This document shows positions 17,371 to 25,842 of a stretch of DNA of 33,683 nucleotides, piece after piece (the first letter of the stretch is position 1; the number at the start of each line of letters is the position of its first letter). The DNA is from Leptolinea sp. UBA5203 (lineage in GTDB: Bacteria; Chloroflexota; Anaerolineae; Anaerolineales; Anaerolineaceae): positions 1-33,683 of the forward strand of contig DHVR01000057.1 in the NCBI GenBank assembly GCA_002412765.1. Reading direction: 5' to 3'. Under the pieces are notes generated by a model that was not told the DNA's origin, did not search any database, and saw nothing but the letters and a program-made list of their open reading frames with translations. The translations under genes were made by a program, and so were the position numbers.

Positions 17371-17787
17371 TCCCTGTGGCTTTAAATTAACCAAATCGGC
17401 AATGGTCAGTATTCCAATTCGGAGGCTTGCTTTTTATTGTAAATAACTGAATGAACAGCATCCAATAGCCTTCTTTTGAAAATCCATGTTGTACTTATTA
17501 CAAATCAGGAAGTGCCGATAATGATACAATATCCACAAGATCAAACTATTCTTTACCAGACGGGAAATATAGGTAGGTAGACGAATTATTACTGATAGAA
17601 AAACCAGCATAAATATTGGTATGGGTTAAATAACAAATAAAAGTCAAGGCAGATAATAAATGCCAACCCAGGTTTTAATCTCTCCTCTTTTCGAGTACAT
17701 CAAACTTTCTACCTAACATTCCATACGATATGCCTGAAAACTCAATCTACCGATTGGATGATATCTGGTTAATATAGGAAGGTCGAT

Positions 17788-18822
17788 ATGAAAAAAACCA
17801 AGAAAGAAACGCATACATCGCTGCCGGATGCCCATAATGAGGGTATCGCGCACATCAAGATCAATAAACTAACTCCGATTAATGATCGCTATCTCCTTAA
17901 TCAACTTCTTGATTTTGTCCCCGAGTTTGTCTATTTCAAAGATCTTGATAGTCGCTTTATTCGGCTATCAACCTCCCTGGCGAAATCCTTTGGCCTGGAG
18001 GATCCTGGTCAGATGATTGGAAAGACGGATTATGATTTCTTTTCCACTGAACATGCCACGCAAGCCTTTGAAGGTGAACAGGAAATCATTCGTACAGGCA
18101 GGTCGCTCAGTATTGAAGAAAGAGAAACAAGACACGGTCTTCCCGACAGGTGGGTATTGACCACAAAAATGCCCATCTATGATGAACAAGGGGCAATTGT
18201 CGGCACGTTTGGCATCTCCAGAGATATAACCGATCGAAAATTGGCAGAGGATAACTTGCGGTTGCAGGCAAACCGATTGCAAAATCAAATTGAGGAGATC
18301 AATATCCTTCAGGAACAATTAACAGACCAGGCTACCCATGATACACTGACGGGATTATTCAACCGCAGAAAAATGGACCAGGTCTTGTCTCAGCAATTAT
18401 CGGACTGTCAAAGGCTCAAGCAAACTTTTTGTATTGTGATTCTGGATATTGACCAATTCAAACGAATAAATGATGAGTATGGGCATCAGATCGGGGATGT
18501 TTTCCTGAAGGAATATGGCAAGTGCATCCTTGAATCGACCCGAGCGGATGATTTTTCCTGCCGTCTGGGGGGTGACGAAATTTTGATGGCATTCCAAAAA
18601 ATGACCATTGACGGTGCCGTAAAAAAAGCGGACAGTATCCGCCAAAAACTGGGTGCAATTTCGGTACAACGAGAGGGTCAACAAATATCAACCACGGTAT
18701 CCATCGGCATTGCTTCTTATCCCACAAATGGCAACAGCATAAACGAATTAATCGCTCAGGCGGATGAAGCCCTGTATTTAGCGAAAGAAAAGGGAAGAAA
18801 CCAAGTCGTAATGGCATCCTAA
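17788..18822 (+). CDS. PAS-GGDEF diguanylate cyclase
   Basis: A 344-residue cytosolic protein. A PAS domain spans about residues 36-150 (LLDFVPEFVYFKDLDSRFI ... GTFGISRDITDRK), a short coiled coil about 152-182, and a GGDEF domain about 184-342. The active loop reads RLGGDEI (residues 259-265), with Ile in place of the usual Phe; the Gly-Gly-Asp-Glu core is intact, so it probably makes cyclic-di-GMP. An inhibitory I-site RADD (252-255) lies five residues before GGDEI. No transmembrane segment or EAL domain is seen. AGGAAGG precedes the ATG. It stands alone between two repeat blocks within the segment bounded by the two palindromes. Confidence 0.92.
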   Translation: MKKTKKETHTSLPDAHNEGIAHIKINKLTPINDRYLLNQLLDFVPEFVYFKDLDSRFIRLSTSLAKSFGLEDPGQMIGKTDYDFFSTEHATQAFEGEQEIIRTGRSLSIEERETRHGLPDRWVLTTKMPIYDEQGAIVGTFGISRDITDRKLAEDNLRLQANRLQNQIEEINILQEQLTDQATHDTLTGLFNRRKMDQVLSQQLSDCQRLKQTFCIVILDIDQFKRINDEYGHQIGDVFLKEYGKCILESTRADDFSCRLGGDEILMAFQKMTIDGAVKKADSIRQKLGAISVQREGQQISTTVSIGIASYPTNGNSINELIAQADEALYLAKEKGRNQVVMAS

Positions 18823-18879
18823 ATTACAGGTTAATGACAACACACTCGTAGCGAGATCCATGACTATCAGTCCTATTTC

Positions 18880-19470
18880 ACCCTTCGACGGAGCTCAGGG
18901 AACGGCTTATGCCTGGTGGCCCTGTCCCCATTAGGGGAGAGCTTCCTCTCTGTTGGCTGAGCCTGTCGAAGCCAGAAATCAACCAAGTTGGCTATGTTGA
19001 GCCTCATAAACCGGACAAATAGTACCATCCATAAAAATAACTAGGAATTCCAATGTCAACCAGTCTAATCTCTCCCTTCGACGGAGCTCAGGGAACGGCT
19101 TATGCCTGGTAGCCCTGTCCCCATTAGGGGAGAGCTTCCTCTCTGTTGGCTGAACCTGTCGAAGCCAGAAATCGACCAAGTTGGCTATGTTGAGCCTCAT
19201 AAACCGGACAAATAGTACCATCCATAAAAATAACTAGGAATACCAAAGTTAAGCAGTCTAATCTCTCCCTTCGACGGGGCTCAGGGAACGGCTTATGCCT
19301 GGTGGCCCTGTCCCCATTAGGGGAGAACTTCCCCTAATGGGGACTTTGTCGAAGCCAGAAAATCAACAAGTTAGCTATGTTCTACTCTGAATATCCGAAC
19401 GCCTACCCGTCTAACTTCTCTTTTCGACGGGGCTCAGGGAACGATACATGCCTGTCGAAGCCTGAAATTC
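18880..19470. repeat. CTTCGAC...CTCAGG tandem repeats, right block, 193-bp period
   Basis: Cores at about 18883, 19076 and 19269 are spaced by 193 bases, then a shorter unit at about 19422. The stretches 18988-19052 and 19181-19246 are nearly identical, so this is a recent tandem duplication. Inverted mates GAGCCTGTCGAAGCCAG lie near 18959 and 19152. No gene is supported. Confidence 0.85.
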
Positions 19471-19492
19471 AGTAACCATTAACCTCTTCCCA

Positions 19493-19514
19493 AAGTGTAA
19501 CCGCGGTTACACTT
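19493..19514. promoter_or_regulatory. Perfect 22-bp palindrome, second candidate parS
   Basis: It contains the same AGTGTAACCGCGGTTACACT core as 15902-15921, extended by one matching A/T pair on each side. It lies about 315 bases upstream of the second parA gene and 3.6 kb from the first copy. Confidence 0.7.
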
Positions 19515-19684
19515 CACCTTCCAATGAGAGTCTTTTTACCCTTCCCATTATGCCCTTCCGATAAGCCAATCCAACTCCTTCTCAACTTGAATAAATAGGC
19601 CGCTTTTCAAGTCGGACCTTGCGAAACCTGTAACGTTGTCTATAGTGAATTTACTGTCCCTCTATTCGCCTTTATTTCCTTTAT

Positions 19685-19778
19685 GGGGCGACCCTTATTT
19701 TTATACAGGGTCGCCCCTGAATGACGACCCTTGCTTTTTCCAACGGCGACCCTTATAATAAGGTAGTGGCGACCCTTA
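19685..19778 (+). repeat. GGCGACCCTT direct-repeat cluster upstream of the second parA
   Basis: GGCGACCCTTA occurs at 19687, 19745 and 19768, with GACGACCCTTG at 19723. An inverted GGGTCGCCCC sits at 19708-19717 and pairs with GGGGCGACCC at 19685. Copies are 22, 23 and 36 bases apart and end about 50 bases before the parA ATG, so this is a likely operator or centromere for the ParA/partner pair. Confidence 0.75.
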
Positions 19779-19830
19779 GTTTTTATTTCCCTCTTTTTCC
19801 TGCGCCGACATTTTACACTTTGAGGTTTTT

Positions 19831-20601
19831 ATGCATATTATTGCCTTTGCTAATCAAAAAGGCGGGGTGGGCAAGACCACTACCGCGGTTACACTTTCCC
19901 ACGGATTGGCTCGCTCCGGCAAGAAGGTTTTGTTGGTCGATCTCGATCCGCAGGGTCACGTGGCTTTCTCCCTGGGCATGGATAAAAGCCCCGGGCTCTA
20001 CCGCCTGATCTGTCTGAACGAAAAGATCGAGAGCATCATCCAGCCCGCCCGGGAGAATTTTGACATCCTCGCCGGTGATAAATTCACCGAGAAGGTTAAA
20101 CGGCACATCACCCTTTCCGACTTCCGTGAGACGATCCTCCTGGACCTGCTTGAAAAAACCGATTACGACTTCGTTATGCTGGACATGGCCCCGTCCCTGG
20201 ACGTGCTGCATTTGAACGGTCTGGTCGCCAGCGACTGGGTCATCATCCCCACCCGCCTGGATGCCCTCGCCGTGGATGGGGTAAATGAGATTTTATCCAC
20301 CATGGGTGAGATCACTAAACGCGGCTATCCCTTTCAGGGATACAGTATTTTGCCTACTTTCTTTGACCGCACTACCCGCGAGACCCTGACCCAACTTAAA
20401 GAGATCGTGCAGACCTTTGGCGGAAAGGTCTTTCCGCCCATCCCACAGGATACGCGTGTGCGCGAATCCGTGGCGTACGGCAAAACCCTCTGGGAATATT
20501 CGCTGATGTCCCCGGCCATCCAGGGCTACAGTGACGGCAACAAACACACCGGCGGATACGCCCAATTATTGCAAAGAGTATTGGAGACCTTCCATGGCTA
20601 G
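19831..20601 (+). CDS. ParA-type ATPase, second copy
   Basis: A 256-residue deviant-Walker ATPase: QKGGVGKTT (residues 9-17), LLVDLDPQGHVAFSLG (about 35-50) and FVMLDMAPSLDVL (about 112-124). It is more compact than the ParA at 13903 and not a recent duplicate, since the two differ widely outside the motifs. GAGG lies 6 bases before the ATG. Its 3' end overlaps the next gene by 8 bases, forming an operon of ParA plus a small DNA-binding-like protein, as in type Ib partition loci. Codons for TAVTL (19883-19896) contain most of the parS-like palindrome sequence. Confidence 0.92.
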   Translation: MHIIAFANQKGGVGKTTTAVTLSHGLARSGKKVLLVDLDPQGHVAFSLGMDKSPGLYRLICLNEKIESIIQPARENFDILAGDKFTEKVKRHITLSDFRETILLDLLEKTDYDFVMLDMAPSLDVLHLNGLVASDWVIIPTRLDALAVDGVNEILSTMGEITKRGYPFQGYSILPTFFDRTTRETLTQLKEIVQTFGGKVFPPIPQDTRVRESVAYGKTLWEYSLMSPAIQGYSDGNKHTGGYAQLLQRVLETFHG

Positions 20602-20974
20602 ACCCCCCATGCAGCGCAGAACGATTTTAGACCCGGCCGTGGCCGATTTACTCTCCGGCATGGAACAGCGTCAGGAGGAATCCCACCTGCCCGCCAAGGA
20701 CCGCAAAAAGGCCGCCCGGGAAAGATCCAAAATACGGGAACGCAGGGAATACCGCGTCACCTATGATTTGCCGCCCAAGCTGCGCCAACGGATTAAAATC
20801 ATCGCCGAGAAGGAAGGCATCCCGGCCAGCCAACTGGTCACCCTGGCGTTGTATCGTTTTCTTGAACTGTATCAGAAAAAAGAAATTGATTTGGGTGCCT
20901 ATAAAGAAAGTTCCAAAAGCCCGAGATATGATTGGAATTTAATCATTCCGGATCATGAAATCCCAAAACTGTAA
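20594..20974 (+). CDS. Small basic ParA partner, possible ribbon-helix-helix protein
   Basis: A 126-residue protein from the ATG at 20594, which overlaps the parA stop; a longer frame starting at 20531 lies inside parA and is less likely. The middle is highly charged (PAKDRKKAARERSKIRERRE, residues about 34-53). It is followed by YRVTYDLPPKLRQRIKIIAE then GIPASQLVTLALYRFLELY (about 54-95), a strand-helix-helix pattern like ribbon-helix-helix DNA-binding proteins. Such proteins are the centromere-binding partners of short ParA ATPases. The iteron array beginning about 60 bases downstream, or the GGCGACCCTT cluster, would be its binding site. The family assignment is inferred from pattern only. 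Confidence 0.78.
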   Translation: MARPPMQRRTILDPAVADLLSGMEQRQEESHLPAKDRKKAARERSKIRERREYRVTYDLPPKLRQRIKIIAEKEGIPASQLVTLALYRFLELYQKKEIDLGAYKESSKSPRYDWNLIIPDHEIPKL

Positions 20975-21032
20975 AATGAAGAAATCCCTTAAGTCGTTAA
21001 AGAGTAGTTAATTAAGTAGATATAGAAACATG

Positions 21033-21296
21033 GGCAAATTTTGCACCCTATAGACAGGCAAATCTTGCATGTACTAGGGGTGCATTTTTTGCATACAGGG
21101 GGCCTGAAGGTAAAAAAGGTCTTCTGGCCTTAAAGCAAATTAAGCACTCCCGCCAACAAGCAGAATTTGCATCATCGCGAAAAGGTAATTTTTGCATACA
21201 GGCCTGATTGCAATTCTTGCATTTAGGCCAGGGGGAAATTAATGCAGTCTGGCCTTAAGTATAAATTTGCCCATAGGCCAACAGGCAATTCTTGCA
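21033..21296 (+). repeat. Iteron array, 11 units with 24-28-bp period
   Basis: A 12-base core like GCAAATTTTGCA repeats at 21034, 21058, 21082, 21110 (degenerate), 21135, 21160, 21185, 21210, 21235, 21260 and 21285. The last seven steps are almost all exactly 25 bases. Many copies continue as TTGCATNNAGGCC. Ordered direct repeats of this size are the hallmark of plasmid iterons (origins bound by Rep) or partition centromeres. The array lies between the parA partner and an AT-rich stretch (21300-21690) in which I see no convincing gene. Confidence 0.9.
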
Positions 21297-21692
21297 CGCT
21301 GGTAATTACAGATTTATAAATTTCGTATAGCTGTGAGTTTTTCTATTTTAAGAAGAAAATAAGCCTTAATTATGGGTAGAAATAATATCTTTCGGGATGG
21401 AAGAAATAATTGCAGTATCCAGCAGAACCGAAAAGTCCATGTGGGGGGAGTGGATGGATGGGTCAGGCCAAACCTGCGAAGGGGTAATACCCCGCTTATT
21501 AATGCGCGTAGATTTTTTTGTCAAGCAGTATCGTTTGTTTTGTACCATTCAAATGGGATTTTGCTGTTTGAACGCTGCCAATATTTTTCACCCCCAAGAT
21601 TAATTCCTATTTATTTATGGTTTGCCTTATGATTAAAACCAAAGGGTAAAGAACAAGTCATTTCAACAGAAGTTCATCTAAGGAAACTTAAA

Positions 21693-22421
21693 ATGAATCC
21701 CGTCATAGATTTACTGAAGAACCACACCTCCATCCGATTATTTAATGAACAACCGGTTACCGATGAAGAAGAACAGGCCATCCTGGCCTGTGTCCTGCGG
21801 GGCGCCAGTGCGGGCAATATGATGCAGTACACGATCATACCCATCCGTAACAAGGAGACCTTGGCGAAACTGGCAGAGAGCTGTGATGATCAACCCTTCA
21901 TCGCCAAGGCCGGACTTGCCCTGCTGTTTGTGGCCGATAATTACAAATGGAAACGCTTTTTTGAAAGCCGGGGAGTCACCGATCATGGCGCTCCCTACAG
22001 GGGACCCGAGATCCCAGACCTCATGCTCGCCATTCAGGACGCCATGATCGCGGCCCAGAACAGCGTGATCGCCGCAGAAAGCCTGGGGCTGGGCACCTGT
22101 TACATTGGCGATATCATGGAACAAGCCGAATACCATCGCGAGCTTTTCCATCTGCCATCTTATACCATGCCGGTCACCCTGGTCGTCATGGGGCATTTTG
22201 ACAGTAAACCCCAACTGCGCTCTCGCTTTGACACGCAGTATGTTGTCTCACGGGAAGTCTATCCATCCGTGGACGAAACCTTCATTAATGGAATGTTCCA
22301 AAAAGAGGAATCAAAACAAGAAAACTTCGCCCAGAAATTCTATTCCCGGAAAATCGAAGCCGATTTCTTTAAAGAGATGATTCGTTCTGTGAATGTTTAC
22401 CTGGCTCAGTGGCTGAAATGA
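21693..22421 (+). CDS. Nitroreductase-family FMN oxidoreductase
   Basis: A 242-residue protein of the NfsA/FRP-like nitroreductase fold: an N-terminal KNHTSIRLFNEQPVTDEE (residues about 9-26) with the conserved R-x-F/Y motif that contacts FMN. AGNMMQYTIIPI (about 46-57), AAQNSVIAAESLGLGTCYIG (about 120-139) and LPSYTMPVTLVVMGHFD (about 155-171) follow. Members reduce nitro groups, quinones or flavins with NAD(P)H. AAGGA precedes the ATG. A stand-alone gene after the iteron array; the last 40 residues (KIEADFFKEMIRSVNVYLAQWL) form a helical tail common in this group. Substrate unknown. Confidence 0.9.
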   Translation: MNPVIDLLKNHTSIRLFNEQPVTDEEEQAILACVLRGASAGNMMQYTIIPIRNKETLAKLAESCDDQPFIAKAGLALLFVADNYKWKRFFESRGVTDHGAPYRGPEIPDLMLAIQDAMIAAQNSVIAAESLGLGTCYIGDIMEQAEYHRELFHLPSYTMPVTLVVMGHFDSKPQLRSRFDTQYVVSREVYPSVDETFINGMFQKEESKQENFAQKFYSRKIEADFFKEMIRSVNVYLAQWLK

Positions 22422-22629
22422 AAGTTGATTGTCATTTGAGCGATATTGCGACTAACCTCCATCTATCTTGTCGAGGAGGCTTGTCAAGGATTGTGATAAT
22501 GCCAGCCATAAACCCATTGACCACGAAACACACGAAAAATAACTTAGGGAAGGATCGCTTATGGTGAAGACCTCCTCCTCTAAAATTCGTTTTTCAGATT
22601 TTTGGGAGGCTGGAAGGGGGTCTCGAAGC

Positions 22630-22717
22630 ATGGTTCTCGAGCCCGCCCGTTTCTCCACACTCCGGCTCTCCAGCACATTCTCCATCAAAATCTGGCGCAT
22701 TCACATGCACGCCTTTG
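22630..22717 (-). pseudogene. Fragment of a DUF1667 3' end (copy C)
   Basis: Minus-strand reading gives MRQILMENVLESRSVEKRAG, matching the end of the intact gene at 28365 (MGQILVENVLDSGVNVVASRS) with a short in-frame loss and a further deletion upstream. Together with 22726-23046 it parallels the locus at 28025-28470. Confidence 0.72.
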
Positions 22718-22725
22718 ACATTATT

Positions 22726-22901
22726 CCGTAGGGGCCAAGCATTTCTTTAACGCTAGGATAATTCAAGCGTCAATGAAATGCTTTGCCCTTTTTATGATGG
22801 GGAATACGTAAAACTAGATGATTTCAATCTTGCGTTTTGGGCAAAGCATTCGATAATCTGTGCATTGTTCCGGCGCTGTTTCGAATGCTTGGCCCCTACG
22901 G
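22726..22901. mobile_element. REPIN, 176 bp, copy 1
   Basis: Perfect 18-bp terminal inverted repeats CCGTAGGGGCCAAGCATT (22726-22743) and its complement (22884-22901). Each end forms its own hairpin: GGGCCAAGCATTTC with GAAATGCTTTGCCC (22775-22788), and GGGCAAAGCATTCGA (22839-22853) with TCGAATGCTTGGCCCC (22881-22896). Two GTAG-REPs in inverted orientation define a REPIN. A diverged third REP, GTAGGGGCTAAATATTTC, lies at 23062. Confidence 0.85.
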
Positions 22902-22933
22902 TGGTGGACATAAACGGATTGTTATGTTTTTGC

Positions 22934-23046
22934 CTATATCTGGTACGCGGCGTTAACCGATCGGCTCGCCACGACATTCACCCCGCTATCCAGCACATTC
23001 TCGATCAAAATCTGCCCCATCCTGACCGGTGCCTCCACTTCCATCC
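22934..23046 (-). pseudogene. Fragment of a DUF1667 3' end (copy D)
   Basis: Minus-strand reading gives MEVEAPVRMGQILIENVLDS then GVNVVASRSVNAAYQI and a stop, nearly the last 35 residues of the intact DUF1667 gene. No upstream part of the gene is present. It flanks REPIN copy 1 just as the intact gene flanks REPIN copy 2. Confidence 0.85.
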
Positions 23047-23120
23047 CCGCAATTAATTAATCCGTAGGGGCTAAATATTTCAATTCCGTGAACTTCCGAA
23101 CCAGTAACAGGGAGTTATCC

Positions 23121-25718
23121 TTAAAGAGATCCTTCCTTTGGGAGCGTGAATGAGAAGGTGGCTCCTTGCCCAACCTTGCCTTCTGCTTTCACCTGCCCGC
23201 CGTGGCGCTGGACGATGCGTTGAACGATAGCGAGCCCAACCCCCGTCCCCTCAAAATCTTCGGATTTATGAAGGCGTTGAAAAATACCGAATAGTTTATC
23301 GCTATACCGCATGTCAAAACCTTCCCCGTTGTCGTTTATCCAGTAGGTTACTTCATTCCCATCCCAGTCACAGCCAACTTTAATCTCGGCTACCGGGCGA
23401 TTGCATGAATATTTCATGGCATTCGAGATGAGATTAACCCAAACCTGGCGCAGCAAATTGGGATCTGCTTTCACATCTTCGAGATTACCTCTTATAAACT
23501 TTATGCGCTCCGAATGATTTGAAACTTCCAGTTCATGGAATACTTCATCCACCAGGGCATTCATATTCACAGAAATGAAATTCATTTCCGCTTTTCCCAG
23601 GCGGGAAAAAGCCAGGAGATATTCGATCATGTTGCCCATGTGCGTGGCCTGTTCGCAAACCACCCGAAGGATACGATTGCCTTCTTCATCCAGAAGCTGC
23701 GCGTAATTGTCTTCTAAAATGCCCGTATAGCCATTAATTGCCCGCAGCGGTGCACGCAGGTCATGCGAGACTGAATAAGAGAAGGCTTCCAGTTCTTTGT
23801 TGGCAGCTTCCAGTTGCGCCGTGCGGTCAATGACACGCTGCTCAAGTTCAGCATTGAGGCGCTGGACCTCCTCTTCAGCCTGTTTGCGTTTGGTGATGTC
23901 TTCCATAATCGATGCCCGCCGGAACACTTCACCAGCTTCGTTACGAACTGGAAAACTTCGGCTGGATACCCAACGCACACTGCCATCCAGATGAATAATC
24001 CGGTGCTCTGGTAAAACGGGAACCCCATCGACTTGCTGATCAAGCGCATTGATCACCAAATTCCTATCTTCAGGGTGAATGGCGTCGATTACAATGTCAG
24101 GGTTCTCATAAAAAGCTTCGCAGGTCTGCCCGGTTAATTCCTCAAAGGCAGGATTCACGTAAAGCACCCGACGAGTTGCGACATCCCGTAACCAGATAAC
24201 TTCGCTAAGCGATGAGGCAATTTGCCGGAGTCTTTCTTCGCTCTCGCGCAGGGCTTCTTCTGCCTTTTTTCGCTCGGAAATATCCATAGCTATGCTCATA
24301 AAAGCATTAACACGTCCGCTTGCATCCTTAAGCGGGGCAATGGAGATGCTGGAGAGAAGCTTGGAGCCGTCTTTACGGATTAATTCAGATTCCAGATTTG
24401 TCAAAATTTCTCCCTGAGCGACACGCTCAAGGATGACATGTTGTTCCTGACGTTTGCCTTCGGGAAGGATATTTATTTCCTCCCCGAGTATTTCTTGTGA
24501 CGTCCATCCAAACATCTTTTCCCCGGCGTTGTTCCAAAGTAGAACATGAGCGTCCAGGTCAAGCATAATGATAGCCAGGGGGGAGTAGTCAATTAAAGCT
24601 TGCAGTGTTTGGTTTGACTGCCGGAGCGACTCTTCAGCTTGCTTAACCTCCACGACCTGCTGCTTCAAGCCCTCCAGGCTTAACCGCAATTGGGTTGTCA
24701 TGCTGTTGAAGGCAGCGGCTAAAACACCCACTTCGTCCCTGCTGGTAACTTGCACCTGCCGGGATAGGTCGCCATCGCTGATCGCCTTGGCAGTTGCTGC
24801 CATCGCTTGAATGGGATTAACGATCTGACGCAATATTTCGTATCCAAGCAAGGTAGATATGACTAACATACCCGCCAGGAGAATCGTTGTAATAAGAATG
24901 GTATTGATTGCCAGAGCCAATGCCTCAGCCAAGGATTGTTCGGCGACGACAGTAAATAGTTGTCCACCCAGATGTATCCTGTCAACGGCCAGTACAACGC
25001 TGGAACCAGTCAAACCGGGTTGAATGCCATCCTCGCCAGGTACCTGAAAAGTTGTGCCTCGCAATACCAGCGATGGATTGCGATGCGCTATGAGGTTATT
25101 CTGGGCATCAACAATGTACACACTTTGGCCTGGACTGGTCTGCAAATCTACAATCAAATCCCGGATTTTCTGGAAGCGAACCTCTGCGATGAGAACCCCG
25201 TCCACCAGACCGGTACGCTCATCAGACAGGGGCACGGCAATGGTTATGTTTGGTTCACCGGTGATCTTATCGAAATACACAGGGCTGAAGTAGGTCTGAC
25301 CACTCGTCTTGGGGATGGAAAAAGCTTCATCCCTGGCGCGATTTTCCAGTTCCTCATCGGGAATTACACTGGAACGCAAGAGGTGAACCTGTTCTTGTCC
25401 ATTTCTATCGAGCAAGTCAAGGGATTCAAAAGCGCTTTGGAATGCGAGCAATTCGCCCAAGACGCCCCGCTGTCTCTCCCGGTCAAGATCTTGAAGCCCC
25501 CCTACCTGGCTAATGGCGCGCAACTGGCTTTCCAACCCATTCAGGTAGGCTTTCGCCTCGGTGGAAACACGCTGCGCCACCTCGTGCTGTAAATTAAGAG
25601 CCTGCTGCTCCTGGGCAATATAGCTTTGCCAGGCCAAAATGATCCCCACTAGGATTAAGGGGACAGTGGAGAGGCCTATAAATGCCAGGGTTAATCGTTT
25701 ACGAATGCTGAGGTGCAT
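23121..25718 (-). CDS. Membrane sensor histidine kinase (Cache-HAMP-PAS-PAS-HisKA-HATPase)
   Basis: An 865-residue protein. A membrane helix (about residues 9-29) leads to a periplasmic dCache-like domain (about 30-270, with FSPVYFDKITGEPNITIAVP), then a second helix (about 273-295), a HAMP domain (about 297-350, RQIVNPIQAMAATAKAISDG) and two PAS domains (about 375-490 and 500-620, each closing with a DISERKKAEE or DITKRKQAEE linker). The kinase core follows: H box SVSHDLRAP with the phospho-His at 652, N box NLISNAMKYS (about 762), G1 DNGEGF (about 796) and G2 GTGVGLA (about 824). No receiver domain and no adjacent response regulator. Downstream of, and co-directional with, a periplasmic binding protein. 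Confidence 0.93.
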   Translation of the reverse strand: MHLSIRKRLTLAFIGLSTVPLILVGIILAWQSYIAQEQQALNLQHEVAQRVSTEAKAYLNGLESQLRAISQVGGLQDLDRERQRGVLGELLAFQSAFESLDLLDRNGQEQVHLLRSSVIPDEELENRARDEAFSIPKTSGQTYFSPVYFDKITGEPNITIAVPLSDERTGLVDGVLIAEVRFQKIRDLIVDLQTSPGQSVYIVDAQNNLIAHRNPSLVLRGTTFQVPGEDGIQPGLTGSSVVLAVDRIHLGGQLFTVVAEQSLAEALALAINTILITTILLAGMLVISTLLGYEILRQIVNPIQAMAATAKAISDGDLSRQVQVTSRDEVGVLAAAFNSMTTQLRLSLEGLKQQVVEVKQAEESLRQSNQTLQALIDYSPLAIIMLDLDAHVLLWNNAGEKMFGWTSQEILGEEINILPEGKRQEQHVILERVAQGEILTNLESELIRKDGSKLLSSISIAPLKDASGRVNAFMSIAMDISERKKAEEALRESEERLRQIASSLSEVIWLRDVATRRVLYVNPAFEELTGQTCEAFYENPDIVIDAIHPEDRNLVINALDQQVDGVPVLPEHRIIHLDGSVRWVSSRSFPVRNEAGEVFRRASIMEDITKRKQAEEEVQRLNAELEQRVIDRTAQLEAANKELEAFSYSVSHDLRAPLRAINGYTGILEDNYAQLLDEEGNRILRVVCEQATHMGNMIEYLLAFSRLGKAEMNFISVNMNALVDEVFHELEVSNHSERIKFIRGNLEDVKADPNLLRQVWVNLISNAMKYSCNRPVAEIKVGCDWDGNEVTYWINDNGEGFDMRYSDKLFGIFQRLHKSEDFEGTGVGLAIVQRIVQRHGGQVKAEGKVGQGATFSFTLPKEGSL

Positions 25719-25842
25719 ATTCTATGTCTTCCAATTAATAGTACCTTTAAATCGCTAAAACCTTTCAGTGGTTTGTTGCATTGCTGTTTGCCAACACCAT
25801 TTTGTAAGGCGATGGGCGCCAAAGGAGGGTGCCCTAACGTAT

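Noticed and set aside
17003..17446. 147-codon open frame and its antisense partner
   Set aside because: It spans three CTTCGAC/CTCAGG repeat units and has repeat-derived peptides such as ISPFDRLRE and SPFDEAQG.
18979..19221. 80-codon minus-strand frame
   Set aside because: It lies inside the 193-bp tandem repeat and contains a duplicated peptide from two repeat units.
20531..20593. Upstream extension of the small ParA partner
   Set aside because: The extra 21 residues are encoded within parA in another frame; the ATG at 20594 gives the usual overlapping operon junction.
13743..21296. Possible CRISPR arrays
   Set aside because: The short repeats here have similar rather than unique intervals, the cores are only 10-12 bases, the copies vary and no cas gene is present; iterons or operators fit better.
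21366..21632. Three overlapping frames of 60-86 codons
   Set aside because: Compositions are atypical, no ribosome-binding site or recognisable motif is present, and they compete on both strands in an AT-rich non-coding stretch.
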